Below are positions 1-13,882 of a stretch of 64,000 nucleotides of DNA, one piece after another; the first letter of the stretch is position 1; each line of letters begins with the position of its first letter. Under the pieces are notes generated by a model, which was not told the DNA's origin, ran no database searches, and saw only the letters and a program-made list of their open reading frames with translations. This DNA comes from Purshia tridentata (Eukaryota > Streptophyta > Magnoliopsida > Rosales > Rosaceae): the NCBI GenBank assembly GCA_003254885.1, contig QANT01000981.1, forward strand, positions 1-64,000, in the 5' to 3' direction. Position numbers and translations under genes: made by a program.

Positions 1-1095
1 AGTAAAGGGCACTATAATTCTCAAATATTACATCATATGCCACTACAGTAAAATATATATATATATATATTATCCATACTATTACCATTTAGTTGTGATT
101 ATCTTAGTAAGTTGAAAAAGACAACTCCCACCACTATATTAAGTATTATTTTGAACAAAAGTATTGTTTTGACCTCTATTTATACTATATTGTAATACAA
201 TTTTTCTTAAAAAAATTTCAATTCAGTCACAACCTAACTGTGACTGTATCACAATTTAGCTGTGACTGTCATTCAGTCACAATTAAATTTGAAGTTGAGT
301 GTCGTACAGTCACAACTAAAACTGAAGTTGAGACTATATTAACTAATTTTCAAGACAATATAAAAGTATCAAGGACAATTTTGTCAAAACTTTATAAATT
401 TTATCTAAGACCCATCATATGTGGGCCAAAGGACAGTAGAAGGGCAAATTTGTCAAACAAATAAAGCCCAAAATAAATGGGCTGTAAATTTGTTACCTAT
501 TCTAAAAATCAAGTTCATTAATTAGTAGTCAAATCTAAAAATTATGAGCAAAACTGATTTTTTTAAAAAGTATTGAAACTAGGTATTTAATCCTAAATTT
601 CTAATATTATATCACATATCACTACAATAAAAAAAATAAAAAATAATATTACATTAATTTATATTATATTGTATTAAAATTTTAAAAAAATTTCAATTTA
701 ATCACAACTTGACTGTGACTATCTCTCAATTTAGTTGTGAGTGTCTCACGTTCAATTTAGTTGTGACTTCTTAGTAAGTTGAAAGAGACAACCCTCACTA
801 TGATACTAGGTATTATTTTGACTTCTATTTATACTATATTGTAGTATAATTTCTCTTCAAAAAAATTCAATTTAGTCATAAATTAACTGTGACTGTCTCA
901 CAATTTAATTGTAACTGTCGTTCAATTACAACTAAATTTGAAGTTGAAACTACATTAGCTAACTTCCAAGACAGTATAAAAGTCTCAAGGGCATTTTTGT
1001 CAAATCATGATACATTTTAACTAATCATAATCGATCAGATGTGGGTCAAAGGACAAAAATGTCAAATGAAAAGGCCCAAACAAAGGGGCTAACAT
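1..1095. repeat. Degenerate tandem repeat, two long copies plus a partial one
   Basis: Two diverged direct copies are visible, about 100-475 and 768-1080. Each has a TTAGTAAGTTGAAA-type block (positions 104 and 771), then an ATTTATACTATATTGTA block, runs of TCACAA..AACTGTGACTGT, and a closing AAAGGACA..GTCAAA..GCCC block. A third partial copy of the middle block lies at about 655-745. Many copies of the word CAATTTAG(T/C)TGTGA occur. I see no ORF, terminal inverted repeat or target-site duplication, so the family is unknown. It may be an old noncoding transposon relic that was duplicated locally. Confidence 0.6.
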
Positions 1096-4000
1096 GTTTG
1101 TGACATAATCTATAAAACTACATTTAAATTTGGTAGTCCAATTGAAATAGACTCTGGTTATTTCGACCACCCTGAATTACTAAGTTGACCACCTATGAGC
1201 CATTCGACAATAGTCTACCGAAATATTTGTGTTATTTTGGTGGCCAACCGAATTCGTAATATTATTTGTATCATTCAACAATAATTTACCAAAATTATGT
1301 TGAATGTTAAATAGGTGGAATTATATCAAAATTTTCAATCTTCATTGACAATTTGACAACATAAAGGTGCAATGCCTTTATAATTTTTGACCAGTAATTA
1401 AGTTACCGGTGGAATTAATCTACCTCTCAAAGTGTTTTTAGTTTTTATTTTTATTTTTAATCATAATGTTCTTATTGGGGTTTTATTTTCGCCAATATTG
1501 AACATTTTTCTTGTAGTTATAACTTATAACATATCATGTTGTTAGTGGCCCAAAAAAAAAAAACATATATATCATGTTGTCTACATAAAAACTGTTCTCT
1601 AGCCAAAAAAAACATTAAAAATGTTCTAAATCATATGCTTATGTTGTCCTCTTGTAATTATGGATAATTTATTGGGTTGATTCTTATATGAATATGTAGT
1701 ATGGATTCACAATACGGTAGCAATTAGCATAAGCAACTTATGAAGGTAGATCAACTTATGAAGCTAGCAAGCTAGACAACATTACCTTCTTCAAGTATCT
1801 CAAAGACAACATAACAAATATGAGAGAGGAAAACATTACTTATTCAAAGAGATTAATATCAGATTATTTTGTAAGAAGTTGATATGTTACTCAAGAAAGG
1901 AGAAGATTGAGGAGAAAGTTGTTGGTTGTGTCTTTACCGTGCGCATTGGGAATGCATATATTATGAATATTATCAATTCATAGTTAAAATTATCATCTAT
2001 CCTAAATTATGCTAAGACTTTGAACCCCTTCTGAGATAAGACAATTCTTACCAGCACGAGCGCCAATTAAATTATGTAGAATTAATTATGTTGGGAAGTT
2101 TACCAACACAACGACATCAATTACTTGTCAATTAATTAATAAATTTTATGCAAACTGAAGCCTATCTACGTAAAAAGATTATAATTATAAGAAAACCTGT
2201 AGAGTCAACTTTGAAATCTAGCTACAATTTGATGTCACATTCAATTCTGAGGATGTTAATAAATATGTGTAAATCAAAAGCTTGAATTTTCACCATCCAA
2301 AGAGAACTAATAAGCAAAAGTTAATTCTCCACCCGGAGATGTTCAATCAAACGTGCCACACATTAATTACTAAGTGCATAGTGTTTGTTTTTACTTTTAT
2401 TTTGAAATTTTCTCAATAAACCCAAAAAATTAAGTTGTTAGAATTAATATCTAATATATAATCTGCCGATGATACTATAAACAACAAACACACGAGAATA
2501 ATTAAAAACAAATCGATATTATCTATAAATTAATCATCTACATTCAACATAGAGTGTAACAAATTTAATGAAAATATTTTATTGTACGTGAAGTTTTATC
2601 TCAAAGACATCGATGTTATTATTAGTGTGCTCTCAAGTTGCCATGGAGTTGTACAGCAGTACATGTCATGTGTCGATGATATGATGTATGTAATTAAGCA
2701 AGAAACCAGTTGGGTTATGCTTTGTAATTAAATCTTCAGAACTGAGAGCAGAATGATTAATGCATATATATGCATGCATCTGTATACACATGGTCAGCAA
2801 ATTAAATGATCATAAAATTAACTTTGGCGTATGGAAAAGATCATACATGCATGTGTGTGTATTATAAACTATATATGGAAAATTCTCGAATCATGTATAT
2901 TAATCGTCTGGCGTTAATTAATCAACGACAGCTTTCCATTATAATTTTGCATATTATCAAAGATCAAGCTAGTGATTATAAAACATCAAGTTCTTAATTC
3001 TCTATGCAACTCCCATATAACGGGAGTGTGGAAGGCAATTAATCTAATCTTTATGCTTAATTAAATGTTAATCAAGAAATAATACGAAATATTTACGAAC
3101 CCACCAGGCCACCATTATCATGAACATATACTACACTCGATAATTGCAATGTTTTATAATAGATTTTCTAGCGTGGCTTCAAGTATAAGTCTCTTTAGTT
3201 TCTTGGGTCACCTCCTGATCAGGTAGTCAAAGAGCTATTGGTTTTTTCACAATATGTACCTCTTTTATTATTTTATACATGCATGTCAACTCACGTCAGT
3301 TGGTAATTAAAAATTAGGATAATAATTAATATATTCTTCCAAAAAATAATTGGTGTTGCCATATTATTAAATTAAAATATATCTGTATCATTATAAAGTC
3401 AGAAAGAACATTTGATATTACATATGCTTCATTAAAAATAGTATTGTGCCTAAAATACACTTCATTCAACTGAATAATTATTTTAAAATAACCTAATAAA
3501 TGAGGGTATAAATTGTAAAAGTAAAACACAATAATTAAAATAAAATTTTTTAAAAACACTTCTCATTACTTTAAAACGTAAAGAGAATATTGGGATTAAC
3601 AATAAATAAAAAAACAAAGTTAAAATACAAATAATAGGTTAGTATATATTATTTCTAGAGCAATTAACCGCATCACATCTGCTGATCAACTGACAAGTGT
3701 GAGTCTTTTGTATCCATTCTTATTAATTAAATTTTACTTTTTAACTCTTAAATTTTAGACCCAACAACCAAGTGTTAAAACATAGAAATTCTAAACAATA
3801 ATTTCATACCCTAAAGTAATCAACCCTGTTGAAAGTGAATAAAAAATAAAAAATAAATGAAAATTTTAAGTTGTTGAGAAATTCCAGTAGGTAAAATTTC
3901 ACAAACTTATAATAGGCCAATTGATTAGCCTCCCTTGTGGATTGATTGGCAGGGTTATTATAACTGAGAATTTTAATGAAAATGGCTACAAACATCTTCT

Positions 4001-6558
4001 AATAAAAGATCTTTGTAAAACTCATTCTGTTTAGTTTGATATTGGAGTTATCTGTATTTTAGGTCTCTATTCAATAATTATTTGTGGAATATCGTGAAAA
4101 ATTCCATTTTTCCTTTGTTGATATTTATAAAATTTAAAAACTGTATAGAACTTATTATTTAATTATCGAGCTAATTAGTTTACATACTTTTGTTCTTCAC
4201 TATATTATATTTCTTGCACCCAGAAAGTTCCCAACATATCTAGATAAACTTTCATTTAAATGCTGGTACTGTTAATTTAATTTAGATAGATATATATTTT
4301 TATATATATTGCTGAATAAAGAAATAAAGCTACTGAGCTAAGCAAGCTGAAAAAAGGGGTAATCATTAATTTTTATGACTCAGACCTATCAAAATTCATG
4401 GCCTAGGAAACATGACCCAGCTGGTAGGGTTTGAAAATACAAAGCTTGCCTTGTGAAACATTCAAATCCCATTCAAATTCATGTATTCAAAAGTTTCTTG
4501 ATTCAGCTGCGAAGGGCACATGTTCCTTAAGAAAGATTTATAACAGTCAGCCTGCTTTTGCTTAACCCTGACCTTATTAGACTATTTGCATATCTAATGG
4601 ACTTGACTTGGCTACCTGAACCAAATTCAAACTGCATATCATATATAGTCCTAAAAACTGAACCCAGAACTGGAATCTTGGACACTACGATTTCACAATT
4701 CATCACTTGAAACCTGCAAAGATCAACAGACAAGTAGGATCCACATGATGGTAAGTAATATATATAATCATTAGATATTGTAGAATTAAGAAGACAATTC
4801 ATAAGCCAGTAGTGCTAGAGATCGAAATCACATTCTTTGTATCACATGTACAAGGTCGTGTATTGTGGTTCAAATGCCTATATATATCTTTCCAACCAAC
4901 CAAGGTTTCCTCAAAGTATTTGCTCCATGATTTTGATGAAAAGCTGTCGACTTATAGTGGTTACACTCTAAGATTTAAGATGGGTAAGATTGTCTCTATA
5001 AAAAAATTATGTCAATCTAATGTGGCAAATATACCGTGATGTATTAAAATAATTTTGCCACATCATGTTAGGGCACAAAATCTTTTCCCTTTCTCTAATA
5101 AATGTGAGACCTATTTGTATTGATGGGTCTCACATTCATTAAAGAGATAGTACACATGTGGTACTTTTTAGCATTATTGTTCATAAGCCAATCTCTAGGG
5201 CTAGCCTAGGTGTTGAGAGAATTCTCGCATTGAAAATGTGAGGCTTTATAAGAGTTTGACCTACTCTTCTCATTTTTAATTGGTTTTAAAATAGATGCTT
5301 ATATTTCTTCAAATTAGAGGTGGGTAAAGCAAAATGAGTCAAAATTAAGATAGGTGATGACTACATTTTCATCCAATGTACCATGAATGTATATATACCA
5401 GAAATACATATTTTCTGACTCTAGCATTATTCATTTAGGGTGGAAGAATTGAACTCAATCGAGAACTCTCAAACACAAAAGCTACAAATTCATGGTTAGA
5501 GAAAATGAATTTGTATCTTAATTCTTAGTATGGGTATTAATTATACAGAAAATGAATGGGCTTGGGAGTTGGGCCTGTCTTTTTTAAATTTGATGACCCA
5601 CTAACCAATGTCAAGGGGGTTGACCTTTTAACAATAAAAACTAACCAATATGGAAAGTTCTCCATCCATGAGGTCAGCAATGATGAATTGGAACCCTCCA
5701 TTGGTGGCCAAAAAAGGAGCTTTGTCAACCAACAGTCCAACATGCACGTATAGATTTTGGTTTCTTTATAACTGGCACCATGTGAGCATTTATATTTGAC
5801 CCATCTAAATAGAAAAGCCTAAGAATGAATGGAAAGGTTCGGTGTGGGCTTTGGGAAATCTCTTGCTCCATTTTGTTGAGATTTTGTTCTTTAAATTAGA
5901 GCCCACCAACAAATTATTGGGGAAAAGTCAGGAAAATGCAAAAAAAGAAAAGAAAGCAAAAGGGAATATCAGGGAAAGATGCAACGGTATGCATCAATAT
6001 TGTCGAAAATCCAAATACCATGTGGAAATGTGGATGCTATGTTTATCTCATTCGTCCTAATCTAATCTAATGATTCAGATTGCCACCCTAATCATATATA
6101 TATATTTTTTTTCAACTTAATTTAAGTGCAAGAGAAAGAAGACCATATTTTCTCCCTCTACAAGTCCCCTGTTTTTCTATAAATAAATCAAGGCGAAAAA
6201 GAAAATAAAAACAGTTTTATATGAAGACTATCATCTCAAGTAAATAATATGTTGACATTAATCTCTCTGAGTGAAATATTGTATGTGATGATTCTAATCA
6301 TACACATCCTCTATGTTAACCAAAAAACCCACCTTTAACCAAAAAGGGAGAGACGGAATTAAAACCCCTATAGATACTCATGGAAAAATATTTTTTCTAA
6401 AGAAGCAATGACCTCCTAATCCATAATGAACACCGCCTTGAACTATTGCACACAAGCGGTTAAAATAAGGGCCACTGCCGCCACACTGCTGCTATTCTTG
6501 GTGCTGCAAGGAGCATACTGAGAAGCTTAATCAGACAAACAGCATTTGTGGGAGTGAT
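1096..6558. other. Gene-free AT-rich stretch left of PIG-U
   Basis: No exon series or credible protein was recognised in either strand. The short open frames are in AT-rich DNA and lack family resemblance. The stretch contains a hairpin-forming repeat near 5064-5173, and its last few hundred bases are probably the 3' UTR and downstream region of PIG-U, which is read from the right. Confidence 0.5.
5064..5173. repeat. Foldback (hairpin) repeat, MITE-like
   Basis: An inverted repeat has its left arm at 5091-5111 (TTCTCTAATAAATGTGAGAC) and right arm at 5126-5147 (GGTCTCACATTCATTAAAGA), separated by about 14 bases. Weaker pairing extends outward, from ATGTTAGGG on the left to GCATTA on the right. 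The outer TGTTAGG word resembles the edge of the repeat at 42392, so they may be related. No clear target-site duplication was found. Confidence 0.45.
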
Positions 6559-9500
6559 TTAAGATTTTCTGTCTTGAAGCTTTGTACTCGATAACTTTCT
6601 TAGCTTCCTGTCATGATTAAGCATTGCACTCACACTCTCCACCACCAAAACAATCTGCAGGGTCCACAGCACACATTAGTAGAGACTAGGGAGGTATTAG
6701 CCCAAGTATTCTGTAGATATAACAGATGGATACTGATAGCAAATCAGTCATTGGTTTACCAATATTTTATAGATTACAACCTACGTATCATTTTCACATA
6801 TTTAATAGGTTTACCATGTTCCCCTTAATCAGTTGATCTTAAGTGGAAATCCCTACATTTCTCTAATTAAATTGACAATTCCAGATATCTCAATTATTTT
6901 TTCAAGAAAAGAGAGTCAACTTGAAGCAGATGATAAGGCAAAACGTGTTTAATGAGGTCAATTAAGCAGAAAGAACAACCAACAAAAGTCTACAAACCTG
7001 CAAACAAGCATAAGTAATTGCAGTCGCGAAGTAGAAATTTGCATTGCCAGTGCCCTGCAAGTTTGAAAAAGTCAATATTTATAGTTAACACTACTATCCG
7101 TTTGAACATTCAGAATAACTACAGAGAAAGCCATACCCTCCATATCCATAGGTTGTGCATAACGGGGCTGAGGAGGGAAACCCCAACATAAACACAGAAG
7201 AGGCAGAACGAGAATTGCATTTCTGCATATATGAAAGTAGAAGGTTTAGGATGCCAAACCATGTCAAATTTATAAAGGGAACTAAAAGATAACCTACTGA
7301 CTTGCCTGACAGTTCATTAACAAACCAGCCCAGCAAACCAAAGTACAGAGCTGAATCCCCAACCTAACCAAAAATGAAAGAATATTAAGCAAGGGAATAA
7401 CAAAAAATCAGATTGCCCATATGATATAACTTTGAAAACAGACATTGAAGAATTGAGCTTCAACACCAGGTAAAGTAAAAGACTTCTGCAGCAAACGGAA
7501 AACTTACAGAAGGATAAGATTTAAGCATTGAAGAGATTGTGATGTAGACAAAAGCAAGAAAGCAGGGACGGTGGTGCAGCCGTATGGCCAATGGGAATAT
7601 CATAAAAAGAATATTCATATGGAAAACAATCAGGAAAAAGTTTCTGAAGAAATCAAAGACCTCTGCAAAGAAATACCTGCACCAGAATAATAGATAAATG
7701 ATCAAATTAATGCCACACCTCAAAAGTAGAATTTAATTACTCCAGAATCTAATACAGGTAAGTTAGGGCTCACCATAAGACACCTATATTAGGAGACAAA
7801 TCTTGCACAGTGAGAATGAAACCATACATTCTGCAAAAACCAGCCACAAACTTAGGAACAACTTAGACTGCTGATTGATAAATAAGATAACAATTACTAA
7901 AAGCAGCCCTTCTAACCAGAGCAAGTATGGCATTTATGAAGCAAAAGCTAATACATAACATTAAAATCACGAATAAAATTCTAATTACTGTTGTTCTATA
8001 AATCATGTTATCAAATACTCACCTAATAAAGACCAAGGAAAGCAAAAGGACTTATTAACATTACAACTGTTTCCTATGGAAACTATTGAGAAACGATTGA
8101 TTATCAGGTCCTAGAAACGGAAGTTGTCATAGAAGATAAGATTATAAGGATTCCCCTGGCATGTAACTGGATAAAATCAGTATTCAGTTCTCCTAGGAAG
8201 AATTTACAAGGTAGCAGCAATCTTCTCTTCTTTTATTTTATTTATTTGTGGTGGGGGGTTATGAGATAGCATCAATCATCTGGTTCCATTGACCAAAGGT
8301 TTTAAGCTTCAATTGCTCTGCTCTGGATCTATTATAGAGGCAGTGATCATAGCGTACACAGGACATCCTGTGCACAGCTCTTGTCTCTATGCAGCTGCTC
8401 CTGCCTCAATACTGATTTGACCCAAATTTTCCAGGAAAATTGGAATAGCTTTACAACTGAGCTATTTTTAAGCTGTTTTCTTGAAAGGTGATTCTCATAT
8501 GCAATTGTCATTGACTAAATATTCAATCATCCCAATAAAGGAATTGATCAGTCATAATGCTCAAATGATCAGTCCACTCTGTTACTAAAAAATGAGAAAT
8601 CTCCTCTTGAAGAGACATTTTTATATCTTATTTTCCACAGACACCTAGAAAAGTCAAGCAGAAGGAACGCATATATATATATATATATGCATATATATAT
8701 ACATACAAATATATAATGTTTTTCTAATACCTTGTAAACATCTCCCAGAGACCACCATACTGTTTAACAGATACGCCACATAGAAGTAACAGGTAGGCTG
8801 ACCACATAATAGTCCACAAGAAGAAAAGTGTGACAGGTCTCCAAGAGAAAACATTGGGTAGTTTCGATTGATTATCAACTTTCTCTTGTTGTTGACAACC
8901 ATCAGTTGAGGAGTTATCTTCAACTTTACCATATCTCCTCAGTAGGAACAACGTCCTAGGAGTATCTGGCCCATATCCTAGTAAAAGAATCATCTGGGAC
9001 AAAACTGAACATGGGTTACTATATGCATAAGTGAGCAGAAAAAAAAAAAAGGGCATACCGGAATAATAAGGATCATAGGATAAAGAGACAGATGTGTTGC
9101 CATGACCCATCCAAAAGCAGCCAAGGGAACTAGTCCTGCAGTCCATCAGAAGAACAGTATTGAGCAGGAAATAGAGGTCAGAAAAAGAGCACAAGCACAG
9201 TTTCCACATCCCATCACCCATTCCTATATCACCTGCTAATATCCCACTTGGAAACATGCTAAATGTGGACAAAATGTCTTGTTAAACACAATCAGAAAAT
9301 AATGTCATCCTTGAACAAAGTGTCAGGCGCATCAAAGGAATCAGAAAATTATTCTACAAGGAAATGAATGAATGTACATATGCCATGTGACTGGACTTGC
9401 ACGATACCATTTACCACTTAAGTTGGGCACCTATAGTGTGATCAAGTGATACTGCTTCAGTTAAGAGTTATAATGAAATTTTAGACAGCAAAAACTCTAT

Positions 9501-12014
9501 GTATAATTTTTTTTTTTTTTTGGTAATAAGATTATAATCTGTCTCGATAACAGCAATATTAAGGCAGGGACTTAATGAGTGCCTATATAATCTGACTGCA
9601 AACAAGAAATTTTGTAACCAAAGTTGAGTATAATTCTTCTTTTTTTGTTTTTCTTTACTTCTCTTATAATGTTTTAGAAATTTAGAGTGTTCAATCCTTT
9701 AGGAGCCAAAAGGAAAATTTTAAAATCCAGGTATACATGCACAACAGCCATTTGACTTGAATTAATTTCCGGCTAGCTAGTGCCTGAATTTATTACCCAT
9801 TGAAATTGTGAACAAACTAGGAAAAGCCAGAAACGAGCATGCAGAAGAAGAAGTGCGCAGGGCAGATTCAATATAGTGGCAAGAAAAGCAGCAGAAGCCT
9901 TAAATCAAAATCATCATCAAAATTACAAACATTTAAAAGTGGATATCAACATGAAAAGAAGTATTGAACACTAGATCTCTTTTTTTTTCCAGGGATGGGG
10001 GTATTAATATGATTTTTTTTATGGCAAGAATAATTCCCAAGAACAAACTGACCAAACAAAATTTGGAAGGAAGAATACTTAAAAGAGTCTAAGAAAACCA
10101 ACATAGAAACATTTAAATAGACAGTCACAAAGATTATAGTTAACTTCTTACGTTTACATGCTCCATAGAGGGCCAATATGATGGCCAGATTTTCAATTGG
10201 AGATGTTGACAAACCCACACAAGCAACTATTGTGAAAGGATTCCATAAGTACACAAGAGCAGCAATATCTCCGGAAGGTAGGATCTCTGAAAACAATGAA
10301 TATAAAGCCTGTGAAGGGCTCTGGAGGACGGGAAGCTTTTGCATATTAATGTAATTGGATAAAATGATGCACATAAATCTGATAAACATATGTACCTATT
10401 CTTAACAGGATTAAACAAAGTATGTTGATCTTTAAATGTTAGAATTACCCATGCTTTCTGATATCATATCAAGATCTAGTGATTTCAAACTCTGCCTATA
10501 TGCAACCTGAAGATTCTGACCAGTAGCACGAATAAGCATTGCACTCAATATATCTGCAACGACAAAAACCAAACTGTATCCAAGAATGTCAATATCAACT
10601 GTCTGACTACATATCAAGGATAAGTCAAACAACGAAAGAAGAAATTAAGGCAACACTAAATTACTGGAAAAAGAAATGTGGCACTCTGGCATAATATAAA
10701 GAGGATATTTTGTTGGCCTCCTCAAAGCAGGCTGTTAAATAGTTATCACAACTAAACCCATGAACTTTTATTTGGGTGGTAAGGTGTGGAATCAAGGAGA
10801 GATAGTCTCAAGAACAAATCAAATAAAGTAAAAAAGAAAAACGAACTAAAAAAATATTAGATTACGATACAAATTTCCAATGTTAAGCAAAATGTACTAC
10901 CATGAAGAATATAAATGTATGAAAAAGCAGTGTCATGTTGCTGTTTAGAACTCCCAAGGATTTTCAAGTTTTAGTCCACAGCAGAGGAGAAAATGATCTA
11001 CATCACTTACAAGAAAATAATTTGAATACAGGACATCTAACCCATTTTACAAGATATACTGGCATTGAGAGAGAGAGAGAGAGACAGAAGAGCAAGAGAG
11101 AGCAAAGCAAACGGTAAAAGAAAAATAAAAACTTTACCTGCATAGAAGATGGCTGGGTTGCCCTTCGATTCTGCACCACCAATTGAAATGTCCAATAAAT
11201 TACCAAACTGAAAAGGGAAAAAAAAAGTTCCAGCACCAGAGTTTTGCATTTACTGAACTGGAATCCACTGAATCAACTTGATATAATTTTCATAAGAATA
11301 AATGCTTCACTTGAACTCAAGAAACCATTAACCAACCAATGAAAAATGGAAGAGGAACCAAAATTGGAACTGGCACTTGGGCATCCAATTCCAAGACTTA
11401 GACCCAACTAATGAAATCAAACATAACCAAAATAAATCACATAAACTGATGCTAATGGGAAAAAAAATTTGATAAATTTGAAAGAGAAAAAAGCTTGAGC
11501 TGAAATGGTACCGTTTGACTGTGAGTGGCCCAAGAAGCGAGAGTAACAAAGGAGATCCGTGGTACATAGATCCTGCAAACCGAGTAGAAAGAAACATAAC
11601 CAAAAATGAATTACAATTTTAAAAAATTAAGTTTAAAGTTTGAGAAAAATGAAAAGCAATGAGAAACCTGCATAGGGAGACATTGATGACTGCTTCAACC
11701 AGTACCCCTCAGCCACTGAAGAAAATCAAATTAAATTAAAGAAAATTAGAAGCTAAATGAGAAGGTCGGGGTTCTGACTTCTGAGCTTGTGAGAGAAAGA
11801 GACAGAGAGAGAGAGAGAGAGTACGGCGACGAATGCTGGTGAGAGGGGTGGAGACTTCGGGGCGAGAAGACAGGTTGAGATTTTTGGGGAAGTAAATGAG
11901 AATGAGCCTGAATAACACGGATGCTGCCACCCATGTCCAGAACCTTCGCTGCTTCTGCTGCTCCTGCGTCTTCGTCTTCGTCTTCGTGCTCTGCTGCTCC
12001 TTCTTCACCTCCAT
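6559..12014 (-). CDS. PIGU: GPI transamidase subunit PIG-U (CDC91 family)
   Basis: Membrane subunit of the ER GPI-transamidase complex, which attaches GPI anchors to proteins. I read 14 exons on the minus strand: 12014-11825, 11715-11668, 11572-11512, 11170-11138, 10573-10449, 10286-10152, 9135-9059, 8993-8731, 7830-7774, 7676-7508, 7363-7306, 7222-7137, 7054-6998, 6654-6559. They keep frame throughout and give 484 residues, the usual plant length. Recognisable blocks are SPYAGSMYHGSPLLLSLLGP near the N terminus, ALVYLWNPFTIVACVGLSTS, MATHLSLYP, LSPNIGVLWYFFAEVFDFFR, KSYPSVGDSALY and MHNLWIWRGTGNANF. The protein is hydrophobic and multi-spanning. The start is the ATG at 12014, just before the basic KKEQQ segment and first membrane helix; the frame is open further upstream. 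Intron 11 has a GC donor. The call is firm from conserved motifs in order. Confidence 0.95.
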
Positions 12015-13225
12015 TTTTTTAACAGTTTTTGATGGTTGTTTTTTTAGGAGCGAGGTCACTGACGAATTTAGAAGGAATAAAACCGCTTCGTTTTGGGGGT
12101 GGGGGTGTGCTTTAATTAGAAATCCAAAATGAGAAAGATTTTTAACCCAAAACCCAGCCGCCTCAAAAATTAAGTTGCAATGCAACCCAAATTATTCGTT
12201 GAAAGCTCAGCATGTGATGGCAAGCAAAAATCTTGCATCTGCAAGCAAAAAAAATTTCCTATATCTGCAAACACTGAGTGCTCGGTAAGCTAAAAACAGA
12301 TTGAACTGAAACTTAATTTTTTATTTGGCTGAATTTTTAGTTAAAAATCTTTTAAAAACTAGATTTATAAATAATTTATTAAAGAAATATTACTAATCTA
12401 ATAATAATTTATTTGTAGAGATAAAAAAAATCATGACCAGTAATTGGCTTGTATTATTTATAGTAGATTTGTGGGACGCACTTTACACGTGTTAATTAAC
12501 ATTTATATAGCATATTTTTATATAATTTGTATTTGTTTAATAAATTTCCATCATTTACTTCACTGTACTATTAAAGTAGTGGGATGTTTTTAATTTTAAT
12601 TTTTGTATTTATAAATATATCCTCATTTGTTGTTTTAATGTGATTTTAGTTTTGAATAAATCATAATTTAGTGAAATTTGTAACATCAAATTTCTCTTTT
12701 AGTATTATAATATTAAAATATTATATTTGTAGCATTCCACGTTTTCACCCAAACAAATAGAGAAAAAGCAGGTGTAGCGGTGGGCTCGAAATTTGTAGTC
12801 GTGGCAGTCGTGGGCTTAATTGGGTTGTTAGGCATGTGACCATCGTTGTCATCATTTTGGGTGAGAACTGAGAACAATCTAAACAAGGTTGGTATCCCAA
12901 TCATTTGAATACCAGATTTCTGAATTTCGCTTCTCGCATTAAAAAAAGAAAACAAATTCGAAAAAATTATGAATAATATTTCATTTGCAAATTCGCAAAA
13001 AATGAAATGGACCAAAGAATTAAAATTTCATAAATATATGGCAAAATACACATTAAAAAAGAAAGAAGAAGAATATTCTAAATCCTTTCTTGGTATGAAA
13101 CTTACTTCTAAATTTCACAAAGATATGGCAAAATATAATAAGAAATAACGAAATGCCTGACAATTTATAGTTTTAGTATTATAACACCCATCAAATCTTT
13201 TCTCAAGTTTTTTATACTAATTTAA

Positions 13226-13492
13226 GGGCCTATTTGACATTACTTCTTAAAAGCGTTTTTATTTAGTAGCGCTTTTGCTAGAATTGCTTCTGCAAAGAAA
13301 CACAAACAAATTTTTATAAAAATTTTGTTTATGCAAAAGCACTTAAAGTACTTCTTGATGAAAGCACATGTCAGGTGCTTCTCAAAAAACCCCTTAAAAG
13401 CATTTTTATAACCCAAAAACACTTATATAAATTTTTGTCAAACGCTACCAAAAGCGTTTTTAACAATTCTAAAAGCACTGTCAAACAGCCCC
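13226..13492. mobile_element. Tourist-type (PIF/Harbinger) MITE with TAA target duplication
   Basis: A 267-base element has imperfect terminal inverted repeats. The left end reads GGGCCTATTTGACATTACTT and the reverse complement of the right end reads GGGGCTGTTTGACAGTGCTT. It is flanked on both sides by TAA (13223-13225 and 13493-13495), the 3-base duplication typical of PIF/Harbinger. There is no coding capacity, and internal AAAGC/GCTTTT words make it fold on itself. The duplication is intact. Confidence 0.8.
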
Positions 13493-13700
13493 TAAACCTC
13501 ATTCGTTTTATTAAAAACAATAAAATTATTTCTGCTTAAATACATTTAACTATTTTGTAAAATTTTATAAATACAACTCTTAATTAGTGCATGAATTCCC
13601 CTTATATAGTGTTTAAATTTTCATTCACTACGAGACAAGGTTACAGTATTTCTGTAGAAAAAATTGATAAAAATTATAGTAATTCTAGTCGTACTAATTT

Positions 13701-13882
13701 AGGAGAACTTCTTCAATAGAGTGGTCATATCACATGTATAGTGCGATATCCAATAATATACCGAAATGTATAGTTATTGTAAGTATAATTTACATATTTA
13801 AAAAAAATAACACACATGACGCTATAGCACTAAGTGATCGTATTATACAGTCAAACGTCAGTCCTACTTAAAAACTTCTCCT
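13701..13882. mobile_element. Probable small MITE
   Basis: The ends are inverted: AGGAGAACTTCTTCAATAG on the left, and the reverse complement of the right end reads AGGAGAAGTTTTTAAGTAG. The element is short, AT-rich and noncoding. AATT flanks it on both sides, one base displaced on the left, so the target-site duplication is uncertain and the superfamily is not assigned. Confidence 0.5.

Noticed and set aside
5200-5340. LTR-like wording (TGTTGAGAGAATTC..., TATAAG, CTCTTCTCAT, AATTGGTTTT)
   Set aside because: It resembles part of a plant LTR, but no matching right end or target duplication could be found.
5537-5753. Overlapping frames on both strands (65-68 codons)
   Set aside because: Both are short and overlap each other, with no family resemblance.
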